Origin: Lepraria neglecta
Taxonomy: Eukaryota; Ascomycota; Lecanoromycetes; Lecanorales; Stereocaulaceae
Assembly: GCA_033220425.1 (NCBI GenBank)
Contig: CM065646.1
Span: 4,595,501 to 4,659,500 of the forward strand
Reading direction: 5' to 3'
DNA length: 64,000 bases
Below the pieces are notes generated by a model, which was given only the letters and a program-made list of their open reading frames with translations, was not told where the DNA came from and ran no database searches. Shown here in pieces: positions 1 to 12,197 of this stretch. The position numbers and the translations under genes are program-made. Position 1 is the stretch's first letter. Every line of letters starts with the position of its first letter.

Positions 1-552
1 TATGGTGACGGACCAGTATGTTTCCCGCTTAGAGAGCTTGGAGGGCCTGGAAGACTATGCTAATCTCCAATCTACAGAAAATCCACAAGATCCGAAGTAC
101 GCCTAAGAAGCATTTAAAATCGCAGGAATGCCAGCTGACCCCAACCAGTCACCCTCACCTCCCGAAAAGTGCAGTCCCTCGAGAAAGTCTGCCAAGAGCT
201 CATCGAGCGCGCGAAATCCAAGGACTTGCGTGTCAAGGGACCCGTGCGCCTGCCTACGAAGAGTCTGAAGGTCACTACGAGGAAGACGCCTTGCGGAGAA
301 GGAAGTAAGACTTGGGATACCTTTGAGATGCGCATCCACAAGCGATTGATTGAGTGAGTCTTGCCTACGTCTACGGCTTCAACGGGGGTGTGAGGAGCGT
401 GCGCGATATCAGCGTTGGAAGATTTGGTTGGATAGGAGAATGTACTAATATGTGGTGTCTGATTCAGTCTCAACGCACCTACGGAAGTCGTCAAGCAGAT
501 CATCATCAACATCGAGGCTGGTGTTGAGGTGGAGGTTACAATCGCTGCTTAA
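1..552 (+). CDS. RPS20: 40S ribosomal protein uS10 (Rps20), 5' end outside window
   Basis: This is a component of the small ribosomal subunit head, cytoplasmic. Exons read 1-15 (partial), 78-96, 149-353 and 468-552, with introns 16-77, 97-148 and 354-467, all GT-AG. The joined frame gives [20 protein letters not shown], then the uS10 signature [28 protein letters not shown]-type sequence and the C-terminus ending EVEVTIAA. This matches the family over its whole visible length, and the TAA at 550-552 is at the normal place. The first codons lie to the left of the window. Intron phases agree at all three junctions, so the model is firm. Known: uS10 contacts 18S rRNA and is near-universal; nothing here looks unusual. 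Confidence 0.95.
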
Positions 553-799
553 GCATATGGAAACATTCCGGGGACAGTGGATATTTTTCCAAGGGGCTAC
601 GATGTGCGGACGTAGCCTTGAGCCTTGACTGTGAAAGAAGCCCAAGTCGGGACCCATTTGCATTTACCACGCAAGTCTATGTAGCGACAGACTAGGCACA
701 AGATCCATTACATGCAATCCTCCTAAATCCAGCCAAAGCAGAATGATAATTTCTTTCCCCTCTCCTGTTCGCCATACTCAATAACAGGCGCTATTTCCC

Positions 800-1233
800 C
801 TAATCGCTGTAGTCGTCATCGAAGTCATAGGCGTGGCGACATCTGCTGCTGCGAGGAGGGTCTCGGCATGATCGCTCAAACATTGGCTCGTAGTCGTAGT
901 CCCGAGCGTAGTCCATGTCATGGACACCGCGGCTGCCATGGCTTCTAGAATGATTTCGAGTGGAAAAAGGGCGACTGGGGTGCCTGCTACTACTAGATTT
1001 TGTTAGCGACATAGTTTGCTAAGTCATAGCTGGTGGGTAGAGACGCACAAGCTGTCCAAAGCAAGGCTTCTTCGAAGCGTTAATGGCACCATGGCGGAAC
1101 TATTTGAACGCTGCGGTCGGTGGGATCGGTGTAGACCGTGATCGTGATAATTGGGGTAGAGGGATTGGTCGTAAATGTTTGGGTAGTCAGCGCTGCGGTG
1201 GGGGAGACAATTGTATCTGGATCGTCGGGACAT
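800..1233 (-). CDS. small Arg/Ser/Tyr/His-rich hypothetical protein
   Basis: Two minus-strand open stretches join in frame if an intron 1048-993 (GTGCGT donor, GCTAAC branch point, CTAG acceptor) is removed, giving exons 1233-1049 and 992-800. The product would be about 125 residues. It is rich in Arg, Ser, Tyr and His, with an acidic end (DFDDDYSD). No domain is recognised. The good branch point and the in-frame join favour a real gene. The start at 1233 is only the first ATG seen, and an upstream exon is possible. Low-complexity composition means a chance ORF cannot be excluded. Confidence 0.4.
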
Positions 1234-1416
1234 GCTTGTTGAGACGTCAAGTTCTTGCGATCAAGTATCTGGGCAGTGAAAATATCGAATTGTAGAAACT
1301 AGGAAGAGGGCTTCTGAAGAGAATGTCTGGAGCTGAAAGTGGCAGATGCTTGGGCTTTATACCTGGAATCAGCTAAGGAATATTGGCTCGTACCCTCATC
1401 AGGCGCGCATTCAAAG

Positions 1417-1900
1417 TTTGCTCAAGTCAGAAGCGATGGAGCACCAGGGCATGGCTTCACGCAATCGCGCAAAAGGGTGGAACTGAGGAGCTCAGATTGC
1501 CCATCAGTCATTCGGTGTTTGTTTGAGCAAGAAAATTTCCCATGACATGGACATGCCCTTAGACAATCAGTCAAAAGTGCAACACAGGAAGCCCGAAAAT
1601 GCTGTTGTATCTGGACTTGTCCCAATATCATGTGCTGAAAGCAATGTTGGTTTGAGCTGGAAAGCTGCCAATGACATGAACACAATCCCAAACAATCAGT
1701 CAGAATTGTGACATACGGCTCTTGGAAAGGTAAGTCACTTTGGCTCGTGCCGATGTTGAATGCTCAATTTCATGTTGGTTGGAGCAAAGCTAAAGGCTAC
1801 ACATGGGTAGTACACCAAACCATTGATGACTGGTCAAAGGTTAACCCCTATGGAAATGTCATGCAGGTATGGCAAGATGCTCATACTTCTGCTCAATGGC
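1417..1900. repeat. diverged tandem repeat, ~100-130 bp period
   Basis: Copies starting near 1417, 1516, 1645 and 1770 share a GTTTG(G/T)TT(G/C)GAGC start and a CAATCAGTCAAAA-type block about 60 bases later. The 1516 and 1645 copies are clearly related over about 65 bases, the outer two only weakly. The last copy overlaps the 3' end of the phosphoglucomutase gene on the other strand. Confidence 0.55.
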
Positions 1901-3668
1901 AAGGCCAGGAAATCCGAACCATTCTCGGCTGATACGGCTCAGAGCTTCAGCAGCGCCGTTTGTGGCAGCTTCTTCAGACCGGCTTTGGCATTCCAGATAG
2001 ACTGCAATCGCAGATTTAGCATAAATATTTTGGTGCGTGTCCCGTCGACTTACTCTTGATCTTGGGTTCGGTCCCGGATGCTCTCACAGTAAAGCGGACC
2101 CCATTATCTTGCAAGCTTGAGGAAGAGTGGGATGAGGCCCCTTCAAGCCAGCAAGTGATCATCTGACTGCTGCTAGAGGATGGAAGTTCTGGTTGGTTGT
2201 CTACCGTGCTCGAATCATAAGCTGTGGTAAGGTCCCGCCAACGCAGGACTTTTCTCCCTGCTACATGAGTCGGAAAGGGCTTTCCTAGGGCTCGCACCAT
2301 CTTAAACACTTCAGCAGTGGTGGTAAGGTCCGGAGACCTCCAGTAAGTATTCATCGTTTCGAAATACCCGAAGCGTTGGTACAGTCGTTGGAGCCGAGCC
2401 CAAGGAGACCCCCAATCAGCGCAGGCACGAAGAAACAAGACAGCAGCAGCAATACCATCCTTATCGTGGACAACATGCGGAAACATGTATCCCAGTGCTT
2501 CTTCATATGCAAAGGGAATATATTTGCCTTCTTGTTCCAAAGTTAGGGCCCTGTTCCCAAGCCACTTGAAGCCTGTGAGGGTTTCTTCCACAGTATAATC
2601 TATTTCAGCCATAACTGAGAGCATCTGAGAGGACACAGCAGTGGTAAGTAGCCTTTGACTGGTGTGTCGCGCTTGCGATTTGCCATTGAACTGAGCAAAT
2701 AGCACTCCAACTTGATCTCCAGTGAGCTGTTTCCATTGGCCGTTAACCTTCTCGGCAACAGCAAAACGGTCTGCATCAGGGTCGTTTGCAAGCACAAGCG
2801 AGGTACCTTCCCGATCTGCTGTGGTTTTTGCAAGGTCCAGTGCGCCAACTTCTTCCGGATTAGGGTATTTCACGGTAGGGAAATTGGGATCTGGTTGGGC
2901 TTGTTCCCCAACGACTGTCATGAATTGCGTGGTACCTAAAAGCTCCATGACTTCATTCATGAAGACATTGCCCACGCCATGCATAGGTGTGTAAACAAAG
3001 CGTGGATGGTGGGGCCCACAGGGGCCAGCAAACTTGCACAACCTTTCGAAATACTTGTCTTTCATTGGATTCAAGATATGTTTCCCAGAACTTGTTCCTT
3101 TCTCAGCGTCCCAGGTTACTGGTTCCAGGTTCTCGATTATAGCGGCCGCAATGTAAGCGTCCACTGGGGTATTGATCTGACACCCGTTTGATCCGTAGAC
3201 CTTGTAGCCATTATCCTGCGCCGGATTATGGCTCGCTGTGATCATGATTCCCGCAGCTGCTCCAAGCTCTTTTACGCCAAAAGGCACCATAGGTGTGTGA
3301 ACAAGGTCTTCATACCACCAAACGGGTATTGCTTTCGCAATGAAAGCTGCAGCGGCCAGTTCAGCGAACTTCTTGGAGTTGTGGCGAGCATCATAGCCAA
3401 TTACGATGCCACGGGAAGCTATCCCTTCCTTCAGTAGGTATGCCGCAAGCCCTTGTGATGTCTGTATGATGGTCAGGCTGTTGATACGTGAATATCCCGC
3501 TCCCATCTGCGCTCTGAGACCAGCCGTACCGAAAGCGAGACGTGTACTGAATCGGGCTTCGAGCTCGGTGAAGTGTTGCTGCTCGAGCAGCTCCCTGATT
3601 TCAGAGCTTGTCTCCTCATCCCGATCCAATCGTAGCCATTCCCTGGCCAGATCCTCCACCTTCGTCAT
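1859..3668 (-). CDS. phosphopentomutase / phosphoglucomutase (Pgm3/PGM2 type)
   Basis: An alpha-D-phosphohexomutase-superfamily enzyme that interconverts ribose-1-P and ribose-5-P and/or glucose-1-P and glucose-6-P in the cytosol. Exons are 3668-2054 and 2001-1859, with intron 2053-2002 (GTAAGT donor, GCTAAATC before the CAG); the product is about 585 residues, normal for the PGM2/PRM15 branch. Visible motifs are the active-site serine loop TASHNPAQDNGYK, the metal loop DPDADRF, the sugar loop YEEALGYM and the phosphate-binding RASGTEPKIK just before the intron. TASHNP followed by DNGYK is typical of the PGM2-like rather than the classical PGM1 group. The frame is open upstream to 3920, but similarity begins at MTKVEDL, so 3668 is taken as start. 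It is divergent from the desaturase. Looks intact. Confidence 0.9.
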
Positions 3669-3994
3669 CCTGGCAAGTGAGTATACGCTCAATCGCAAAC
3701 TGGCAAAGGGTGCTGGCCCGTGACAAACAGTGATGGTGTTGGAAAATGATCTGAGACATGACTGGTAGTATTGACAACAGAAGGTGGTACCCACGAAAAT
3801 CGGTTCAGCCTGAGGCTCTGAATGATCGCCGCCAGGGGGTGCAAAACCTAACCCCAACCACTTTTTGCAGTTCCAGTAATCTTCAACGGTACTCGACGAG
3901 GTCAATGGATGCCGAATCAAGTCCCCGGCGTATACCCCTATACTGGAACTCTATGAGAGCTACCTATATGACCCAATTGGCCTGATTCCACAGC
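3669..3994. promoter_or_regulatory. shared intergenic region of two divergent genes
   Basis: These 326 bases separate the starts of the phosphomutase (minus) and the desaturase (plus), so both promoters must lie here. The minus-strand frame stays open through most of it, probably by chance. No specific binding site is claimed. Confidence 0.5.
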
Positions 3995-5761
3995 ATGCAT
4001 TTGACCAACCCATCTGGGCCAATGTCTCGAAAAGAAGCGATCCTTACGCGGAGCCAAGTGGAGGGCATGATTGCAGATGGACGCACCATAATCATCGTGG
4101 ATGGGAGAGTAATCAAGGCAGATGCATGGCTGAAATATCACCCTGGAGGGGACAAGGCTATTATGCACATGGTGGGGCGAGATGCTACAGATGAAGTGAA
4201 CGCGTACGAGTCCTAACCAACTGGACAGAAAATTCTTCGCTAACACTGTTCAATTGGCAGACTACATTCATTGGAGGCCCGCCAGCACATGGTGAAGTTC
4301 CAGATAGGCAGAGTTGGGGGAAGGTGGAGAAATTTCCTCCCTCCAATTCAAGGCGGCCAGTTCAAGCCATATCCCCAGGACTCTGAAATAGCTCAAGACG
4401 CAGAGGCCGAGGAAGCATCTTCAAGTGGCAGCAGCTCCCCATGTGGATCCCCATTATTTGATACCATTGAGGAGTCGAGCGACTTCAGAAACCGACGGCA
4501 GAGCAAGATCGCCGATCTCCACTCATCCTCCTCGATATCTTCCCTGTCCTCGATCGAACTGCCGGCAGTCGACGATGACAGCAAGCTCTCGCTTATGGAT
4601 GCTCGCACACAGGAGGAGATCGATCTCGACCTCGCAAAATATCCAGCCTTAGATCCCGTGACACAGGATGACATTGTACAAAGGTATCGCGTTCTTTACG
4701 ACAGACTGCAATCCGAAGGATTGTTCCAGTGCAACTACACCGCGTATTTCATCGAAACCTGCCGATACGCCTTCCTCTTCGGCATGTTCCTCCTACTCTT
4801 ACACTCCGGCTGGTATGGCATGAGTGGGCTCTTCCTCGGGATGTGCTGGCACCAATTAGTCTTCACTGTCCATGATGCAGGACACATGGGCATAACACAT
4901 AGTTTCACTATAGATACGGTCCTTGGAATAATGATTGCAGATTTCATTGGAGGGCTGAGCCTGGGATGGTGGAAACGAAATCATAATGTTCATCATATTG
5001 TTACGAACTCGCCAGAACACGACCCTGATATAGAGCATATGCCTTTCTTCGCCATTTCGCACCGCTTCTTCGATTCTTTGAGAAGTACATATTACGACCG
5101 CATCATGACATACGATCCTTTCGCTAAATTCGTTGTTCGATATCAGCACTACCTCTACTACCCTATACTCCTCTTCGGCCGATTTAATCTATACCGCTTG
5201 AGCTGGGAATATCTGATACTGGGCCAGGGACCCAAGAAAGGCCCTGCCTGGTGGCACCGATGGCTCGAGATCACGGGACAGGTCTTCTTCTGGTACTGGT
5301 TTGGTTACCATGTCGTTTACAAATCCATTCCCACTGCCAGTGGTCGTTGGGCATTTGTGATGATTAGCCACATGGTCACAGCGATACTACACGTCCAAAT
5401 TACGCTGAGCCACTTTGCCATGAGCACCGCAGACCTTGGCATTAACGAATCTTTCCCGCAAAAGATGCTACGAACTACTATGGACGTCGACTGCCCTGAA
5501 TGGCTAGACTTCTTCCACGGAGGTTTGCAGTTCCAAGCTATACATCATTTGTTTCCTCGGATGCCGCGACATAATCTACGACGGACGCAAAAGCTCATCC
5601 AGGAGTTTTGCAGAGAGGTGGATATTCCATATGCTTTGTATGGCTTTGTGGATGGCAATAAAGAGGTCATTGGTCGACTTGCCGATGTTGGACGACAAGC
5701 AGCTATCTTAGCTGAATGCCAGAAGACTATTGCGGAGAAAGGAGATTTCGGTCATCACTGA
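3995..5761 (+). CDS. delta-8 sphingolipid desaturase, cytochrome b5 fusion
   Basis: An ER membrane front-end desaturase that introduces the delta-8 double bond into the sphingoid base of fungal glucosylceramides. Exons are 3995-4203 and 4261-5761; the intron 4204-4260 has a GCTAAC branch point, and the join restores NALHSLEARQHMVKFQIG. The product is 569 residues, or 560 if MSRKEA at 4022 is the start. The N-terminal cytochrome b5 domain carries the heme-binding HPGGDKA. Three histidine boxes are present: HDAGH, HNVHH and QAIHH, where Gln replaces the first His as in all front-end desaturases. Hydrophobic membrane spans flank them. The Ser/acid-rich insert at residues 115-190 is variable in this family. 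A delta-6/delta-5 fatty acyl desaturase is the alternative, but the sequence fits the fungal sphingolipid group best. Looks intact. Confidence 0.9.
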
Positions 5762-5917
5762 GATGTACAACAATCCCTAAAAATTCATGGCTCAGGCTAC
5801 ATGGCGATCAATATATGATAATCTTCGAAAGAACAAATATATCATTCTATTTACCCTTTCGTGGCTGGACCAGCCATGTCTACAGCGACTCACTCACATT
5901 CCCGATTGATCGAGTCT

Positions 5918-7261
5918 TTAGGCTAGTTGCAATTGGAGGTCTGTGACGCATTGAGTCAGCCATTTCTGAAAGCAAGCTCCTATCAACCGGGACTTACTAG
6001 GATCCTTGAGAATGGCGCCGTGCTCTGCAGGCATCATCGCACCCTTCTCAGGCTTGTTCTTGCTCTTGAAGTCATCGCAGATATCCGCCATGGTCACCCA
6101 CTTTACGCCTGGTTTAGTGCTGATGTACTCGATCAATCTAGAGCGCGATGTCAGTTCACCCAAACTTGCACCTATTACAGCCAAATTGACTCACCTCTCC
6201 AGCATGAAGATAGCATGTGGATGTCCGCTCACATCCGGGTGAATGGTCACAGGATAGCAAAAGTCGTCGTATTCCCGGTAGAAATAATCGAAGTGGTCCC
6301 TCCAGAGGTCCTCGACGTCCTTAGGGTTCACCCAGCCGTGCGAGTTGGGCGCTTTCTTGATGAACATCATAGGTGGCAAGTCATCGAGATACCAGTTCGC
6401 GGGGATCTCGACAAGGCCGGTATTGGGACCCTTTTCGAGCGGCTTCATCCAAGTTTCAGGGTGCTTGCTGTAGTCGATTTTACTCCACTTGTTGCCGGTG
6501 CGGAGGAAGTAGGGGAGGCAGTCGTGATGGCTGAGGCTGTGATCTGATCACTCTTTTGTCAGTGGCATTCCAAAGGATAGGCACCATTCAAGGAACGGAG
6601 GAACGGGTTGGCTCACCATATTCCACCCCGTATTTGAGCATCAACTCTGCACCCTCCTGGCTGGCTTCTCTTGTTAATAAGAATGGCCTGACTCGAGGGT
6701 AATGTGCAGCAAACCTTCCCACCATGGCGCCACGCTGCCTCTCGGCGGCTTCCCACAGAACTTGGTGAGATCCTTATATGTCTTATCTAGGATGGCGTGT
6801 TGTTGCTCGACGGTCATGGCCACAGGGTTCTCGTGCGAGTAGCCGTGAAGGCCTCTGCAAATACAATCGATTCAGCACACATTTAACCCTTATGTGAGAT
6901 CTTGATCTATACATCTCATGCCCAGCATCTCTCACCATAGCACATTCTTCCGGAAACGTCTCGAGGGAGTGCCCTGGGATGAAGAAGGTGGTCTTAATGT
7001 CATATTTGGCGAAGAGCTTCAGGAGTCTGCGAACACCGACGGTACCGGCGAAGAGACCTGTATATCAATTAGCTGGAAGCCATTGAAAGCCGAGGATATC
7101 TATAATCACCTCTGGAAATGTCACTCGTAGAGTCTTCCCCGCCATAGGAACCTAGCCATCCAGCAACGGCATCAATGTCGACGGAGATGCAGCACAGTGC
7201 CTCTGCTGCCGTAAGCAGATGCAGCAGCCATTGAGACAAGTGACTCACGTTTCGGAGGCAT
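5918..7261 (-). CDS. polysaccharide deacetylase (NodB-like), 8 exons
   Basis: Exons, in transcript order, are 7261-7249, 7202-7110 (start could be 7205), 7057-6913, 6854-6715, 6664-6617, 6543-6195, 6137-5998 and 5940-5918. They sum to 951 bases, 316 residues, all joins in frame. The protein starts MPPK, then [18 protein letters not shown] with the metal-binding aspartates, [18 protein letters not shown], and the His motif GLHGYSHEN (H-x3-H), followed by [10 protein letters not shown] and DHSLSHHD. This resembles the PgdA/allantoinase-like branch of carbohydrate esterase family 4, often annotated polysaccharide or chitin deacetylase in fungi; some members are metal-dependent amidases/imidases, so the substrate is uncertain. 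No signal peptide is seen, suggesting an intracellular enzyme. Seven introns of about 46-75 bases in under 1 kb of coding sequence is dense, but every junction keeps frame. Confidence 0.85.
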
Positions 7262-7651
7262 GGTTAGGTCTGTAAAGAAAGTTCTCGAGCCCAACGGTCT
7301 GAACGATTACGAGTATGTCTGCCATAATCGTCAACGGTGGAAAGGCTTCTTATCTCAATTGACTTCGACTTGGACTGCGTAATGCGGGGGTAAGGCCAAT
7401 ATTTTGCGGATAAAAACTAGAACTAGCAATGGCGCGTTTTCCGTCGCGTTACGCGAAGCAAATTATTGGACGAAACTCTCCTTTTCTTTTCATGTAATGC
7501 AGCCTTGCCCAACCAACCTATTGACGCACATTCGAACGGCTATTTCCCCCGCTTCGAAGACCCATCATCAACAAAATGGGCAAACGTAAAGCTACCAGAC
7601 CAATTGGTAGCATCAAAAAAGGCTCAAAAGACAAGATCTTCTTCCTCCCAT

Positions 7652-9125
7652 ATGGCACCCATGACCGATATCGCCGTGGAACTTATGGAGCTCAATGTGG
7701 AAAAATCCCCTCTGTTGCGTTTACCGGAGGAGATAAGGCGAGTGATATGGCAGGAGGTTATTGGGCACAAAGTCCACATGGAGTATCACAGGCCCATATA
7801 CTTCGAGGATGCGGTGAAAGAGTGGCTGCACTATTATGGCTCGGTGCCGAAACAGGGTCTCAGTTGCCACGCTTGTTTCGCCCGAACTTTAGATGATGGA
7901 TACTACTGCGAGTCCTAGAAATATGATCACAACCCATTCTAGGCTAGCGGAGCGCCGCGGTACGATATGTTTGTAGGAGACAACGGACACAATTACTAAG
8001 CTTGCTATAAGTCCATCAATCGTTATACGCGCAGGGCTAAGGATCGCAGTCCTACCGTTAGCCTTACGCTGCTTCGAGTGTGCTGCCAGATGTACGTGGA
8101 GGGTACTGAAAGCCTTTACGCATCGACCCACGTTTTCTTTCCGTAACAGCAGAGCGTTCGTCGAGTTCTGTCACAGCCTCACTTCTTGCCAACGAAAGAT
8201 GCTCCGCGAAATCCACGTTTCATCGGCCGCGTTTGGGGGAGGCGAGGACGTAGACTGGCATTTCGACGACGAAAAAAGTCTCCCGGATCTGCCAGGCCTA
8301 ATGACACTGCACATATCCGTTAACTTTCGTTTTCCGGTACTCGATGCGTACGATCGCTTCAAGAAACATTCTGAAGAACTCACTGGTCATGAATGGAATC
8401 AAGCACTACTACGTTTCCAGGCGTTGTCCCTAGAGAGAGCCACTGTTGTCATAAATGACTACACTTTTTGTTCTGACTTTCTTCCCTATTATCCGACTGA
8501 AGACCTCTATAACGCGATTGAGAAGCGACATCGATTGACTGTGCAAGAAAAACGAGACTGTGCGAAACGTGTGCGGTCACGGCTGTTAGCAACGGATGGA
8601 GCAAAAATTGCAGATCTCGACCGTGCAGCTCAACTCCGTGAAGAGAGGAGAAAGGGTCGAAAAAATCGGCTACGCTTGTTTAGGCAGGGTGCCATCCAGG
8701 CCAAGAGGAATCCAAGAGCCCTAGAAGCGCAGGGGAAATTGGATGCTTTCCATGAGTCTTTGGATTGGATTGCCATGTGGCTAGCTGGAGGTCGTTTGGA
8801 TGAGCACAGTGCTTCGTTTATGATGCCAGGCCCTTATGTCTCCGGCTTTGGCGATAAACTCACTGACAACGATGATCACCTACTCAAGACCCATCTGGAA
8901 ATCGCCATGAACTCTGCCCCCAACCGCTCTCCGCGTCACTCATCAGCACACGTGAATGGTGACCTGACTAGGCCTCAGCTCACGATCAAGCATGATCGTG
9001 CAAGCTATGAATCTTGTCAGCAATGTCCTTTCCTACGTCTTACTCTGATCGAGGGATCTCTTCGCCTGATCACAATTTTGATAAATCTGTGGCCCTGGGA
9101 ACCTCTTTCTGTATTTACAGAGTAG
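7652..9125 (+). pseudogene. F-box-like/2EXR-type protein, probably broken
   Basis: The first open part (from 7652, or 7466 if the earlier ATG is used, to 7918) contains SPLLRLPEEIRRVIWQEVIG, which resembles the F-box-like LLRLPxEIRxxI start of a large fungal family. A second part near 8060-8140 reads LRVCCQMYVEGTESLYASTHVF, the usual TCRQIYxEAxxLLYSTNTF element, in another frame. It continues one base out of phase in the long ORF from about 8130 to 9125 (SFRNSRAFVEFC, then a basic coiled region). So there is a stop at 7916-7918 and a one-base slip near CGTTTTCTTTCC at about 8131. An intron could explain the first break but not easily the second. Function of the family is unknown; some members may be ubiquitin-ligase adaptors. 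Confidence 0.5.
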
Positions 9126-9721
9126 CCGAGCTGAGAGGAAAAATCCCATGAGCATCCAATGACTGATGCTGCTTGTTTCCATGCGACTGTCGCATGAATG
9201 AATTGAAGACGACTCGCGAGGTACTCAGTCGAAGGTTGCAAGCAAGAATCAGCATGTGTCCGAATCCCGTCATGCGTGATTCTAATCTGGCGGATACAGC
9301 CGGCAGGGAGATATTTAGGACGCTAGTGCAAACAACACATACTATAGTGTTGTCATGGGTGTGCAGGAGTGGGAGGGCACCAAGATAGCGCTATGAGATG
9401 CTAAAGGGGATGTGCAAGGAAGAGTACGGCTCTAGGATGCTCAAGTTGCCGGTTCCTCAATGCTCACTGCTAAAGGCCGAGTTTGCTGTTTGGCCCTTCA
9501 ACGCTGTCATCTTCTCTACTTCTTTGACAATCAGAGTTTGAAATTTACATGAATATGCTCTCCAGCGCTGTTCTTTACTCGAAATTCCCGCAGCCAATGC
9601 TCGAAAGTTGCACAATCTTGGTCTTCGAAGTTGCACATGCTTGGGTATTGAGGCGAAGGCTTGTGCTCATGCGCCGATATCCTTAGGACATCTTGTTCGG
9701 GCAAAGCTAACTTTCGCACCC

Positions 9722-10307
9722 TCACTCATCTTGATCATCATTCTGATCTTCGTTATCCTCCTCATCTGCATCCTCCTCCTCAGCTTCATTGACTTCCCCA
9801 TCTTCACTGTCCCCTTATCCTTGCTACCCTCCTTATCTTCACCGTCCTCTGCATCCTCAGAATCATCAAAATGCAAGAGCGCGAGAGCTTCTGCACGAAA
9901 ACGCCTATTATCATCACATGCAAATATGCGTTCCAACCTCTCCACCCAGCTCAAATCCTCAACAATTTTCATAACAGTCGGAGGCCTGGCAAGGTATCTT
10001 CGCAAATAATCAATTTTTGTTCTGATGGCTTGAAATGTCACCATCTCCCTCTCGGTGATATTGTTGGATATGATCAGTGTATGTAAGTCCTCTTCTAGAG
10101 AGCTGTCATGTGTGAGGTACTTGAACACCCCTCTTGGAACCAATCATCAACATAGGCTTCTATGATCATGATATGGATCCTGCTGAGGGTGACTCTGATA
10201 TTCTTGTCCATTTCTGGGGTGTAGGGCGTCATGCTGGGCATCGTCTCTGCGAAATGAAATACACGTTGCGGTGAGATCAAGCAAGGAATTTGGGACCAGC
10301 AATACAC
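9722..10307 (-). pseudogene. unrecognised protein with acidic tail, frame broken
   Basis: Minus-strand frames read IHIMIIEAYVDDWFQE up to about 10140, then after a one-base shift VFKYLTHDSSLEEDLHT and RRYLARPPTVMKIVEDLSWV. After another shift inside a GGGG run near 9816 they end in a strongly acidic tail (DSEDGEVNEAEEEDADEE) with a stop at 9722-9724. The acidic tail appearing only in the shifted frame is good evidence that the shift is a real indel or a sequencing error. The family was not recognised. The 5' end is uncertain and may lie beyond 10307. Confidence 0.4.
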
Positions 10308-10848
10308 TTGGGATCAGCAATGCTTTATATGTCTACTGTCGCTTGCCTTTCAACAACAAGCGAACGGCTAGGTAAAGACACCAATTACGCAATTCTTGTC
10401 CAGGGCACCTTGTTCCTGTCCGGAGTAGAATGTTCTCGTCATTTTCTAGTTTGCACTCGTTATTCAATGGTGAGTCACACATTTTTATCCCCTCAAGCGT
10501 GCAAGACTTTCACATTCGACAAGCACGGAAGAAATCTAGGCGATATAAAAAGGCTTAGCTAGTAAAATACCATTTGCGCGATATAGCATGTGAATTCCTG
10601 AAAATTGAAATGTGCCACCGGCTTCGAGCCTCAATTCTTGCTGATCGTTCTCACATGATCTCCATTCATGACTTGAATTTTCAATCTACATGTTTTTCCG
10701 CACACTCTTAAGCAAGCCTTTTCTTCCCAACTTCAACTTTTATTCCATACATCCATCCAGCCACGTCCATTCATCATACTACTGTCTATCAAACCATTCA
10801 TTCCCACCAACTACTTACACAACTACCCAAAAAATTCAATCGCCCAAT

Positions 10849-11898
10849 ATGGCAACCCCCATAGGCAAAGCAATCCTCACCATCCTCACCGCCATCAACG
10901 GAATAATGCACCCCGTCAACCTCCTCCCAAACGAAATGCCCAACCGAGACTTCGACTTCCTCAGCCCAGCCACCCGCTCCGAAGGCCCCCAAGTCTCCAT
11001 GGTGTGCGTGCAACTCGCCCTAAACGGCTACCAAGGCCTCTCCCAAGCCGGAAGGCGTCACCCCCAACATCGTCGCCTTCGACGAAAACAAAGAATACAT
11101 CGGCGCCTCCAACTAGTGGGACGGAGACGGCGAAATAGGATCCAATGGCTATATGGACATCTGGGCCTTTCAGAGAATGGGACCGAGTCGACCGGCTACT
11201 TACATTCAGGTTCTTGGTCACGATAATGGCGTTTGTGTGGCTTATGTGTCTTAGATACATATAAGCGGATGGTACGCCGAGAGGTTGGTTGGGCGATATG
11301 GGTCGCGCCTGTGGGAAACGGTGGTATTATACTAACTAACATCGAAGTTGGCGATGGCGGGCACAAACCCGACTGCGTCTGGCTGAACCGAGACGGCGAG
11401 CGCGACGGCAGCAAGCCGAAAGGTGATCATAACGAGGCTGCGGCGATGCAGATACATATGGAAGATTTGACGAGTTTCACCACGGACTGGAACACCGATA
11501 CGAATTTCTGCTGCAACGAGCCTGCGATGATTTGGGTTAGTCATTTCGACTACAGGATTGGTCTTTATACTAGAGAGCAATTCGACAATTACTTACCTGA
11601 AAAGAAGCGGATTCATTTATGGACTGCGAAGAATGCGATGCAGAAGACGGGGAGTGATATTGGACCGAGGAAGAGGCCTGCGTTGAGGGCAAGGACGTTT
11701 GAGGGGAGGTTGACTACTAGTGCGCATAAGAAGCATAGCGCGAGGGAGCTTTGCGAGGATGAGAATTCGCATGGGGTTTGGCCGCTTTGTAAGGAAGGGG
11801 AACGGGAGGGGGAGTGCTATGATGTCAAGATGACTTCGTTGGTTACGGCAAAGAAGCTCGTGAAGAGGAAGTATGTGCAGGTTGAGAATTGGCAATGA
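10849..11898 (+). pseudogene. secreted fungal protein of unknown function, broken
   Basis: The frame starting at 10849 (MATPIGKAILTILTAINGIM) has a hydrophobic leader like a signal peptide. Conserved-looking stretches then follow in changing frames: TPNIVAFDENKEYIGAS, MDIWAFQRMGPSRPATYIQV and LGHDNGVCVAYVS, and finally a long clean frame (about 11340-11898) with EVGDGGHKPDCVWL, DWNTDTNFCCNEPAMIW and GLYTREQFDNYLPEKKRIHL. This order recalls an uncharacterised secreted family in Leotiomycete-like fungi. Several frame changes and in-frame stops interrupt the first half, so the gene is dead unless the sequence has errors. The C-terminal third is unbroken, which suggests recent loss. Confidence 0.55.
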
Positions 11899-12197
11899 GA
11901 GATTGGGTGTTTACATTGATGATAAGCGTTGAAGACAGATTGAGATCCTTTTCGTAGCGCCTGTATCGTTGTTGTGGGAGGATTCCTAGGTGGAAGATGT
12001 AGTTTCGGTCCTGGTGATTGCTTTTACGCATGGGTCTGATGTTAAGGTTAGATCAGAAAAAGTACACAGGTAGATTCAATGGAGAGTTCGTTTGACTTTT
12101 ACCATCCTGGACGCATTCAGTTGTGTTCTTGAGTGTGACTTACATCCGCCTTGAGAAATCATCAGGAGCCACCCAGCACAAAACTTCCTGCTTCCTC

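Noticed and set aside
3669-3920. N-terminal extension of the phosphomutase to 3920
   Set aside because: The extra 84 residues have no family similarity and lie in the short divergent promoter; MTKVEDL at 3668 fits the known start.
10690-11226. A continuous 178-residue protein
   Set aside because: The second half (QHRRLRRKQRIHRRLQL) is out of frame relative to the conserved blocks of the secreted family; the ORF only spans a frame change.
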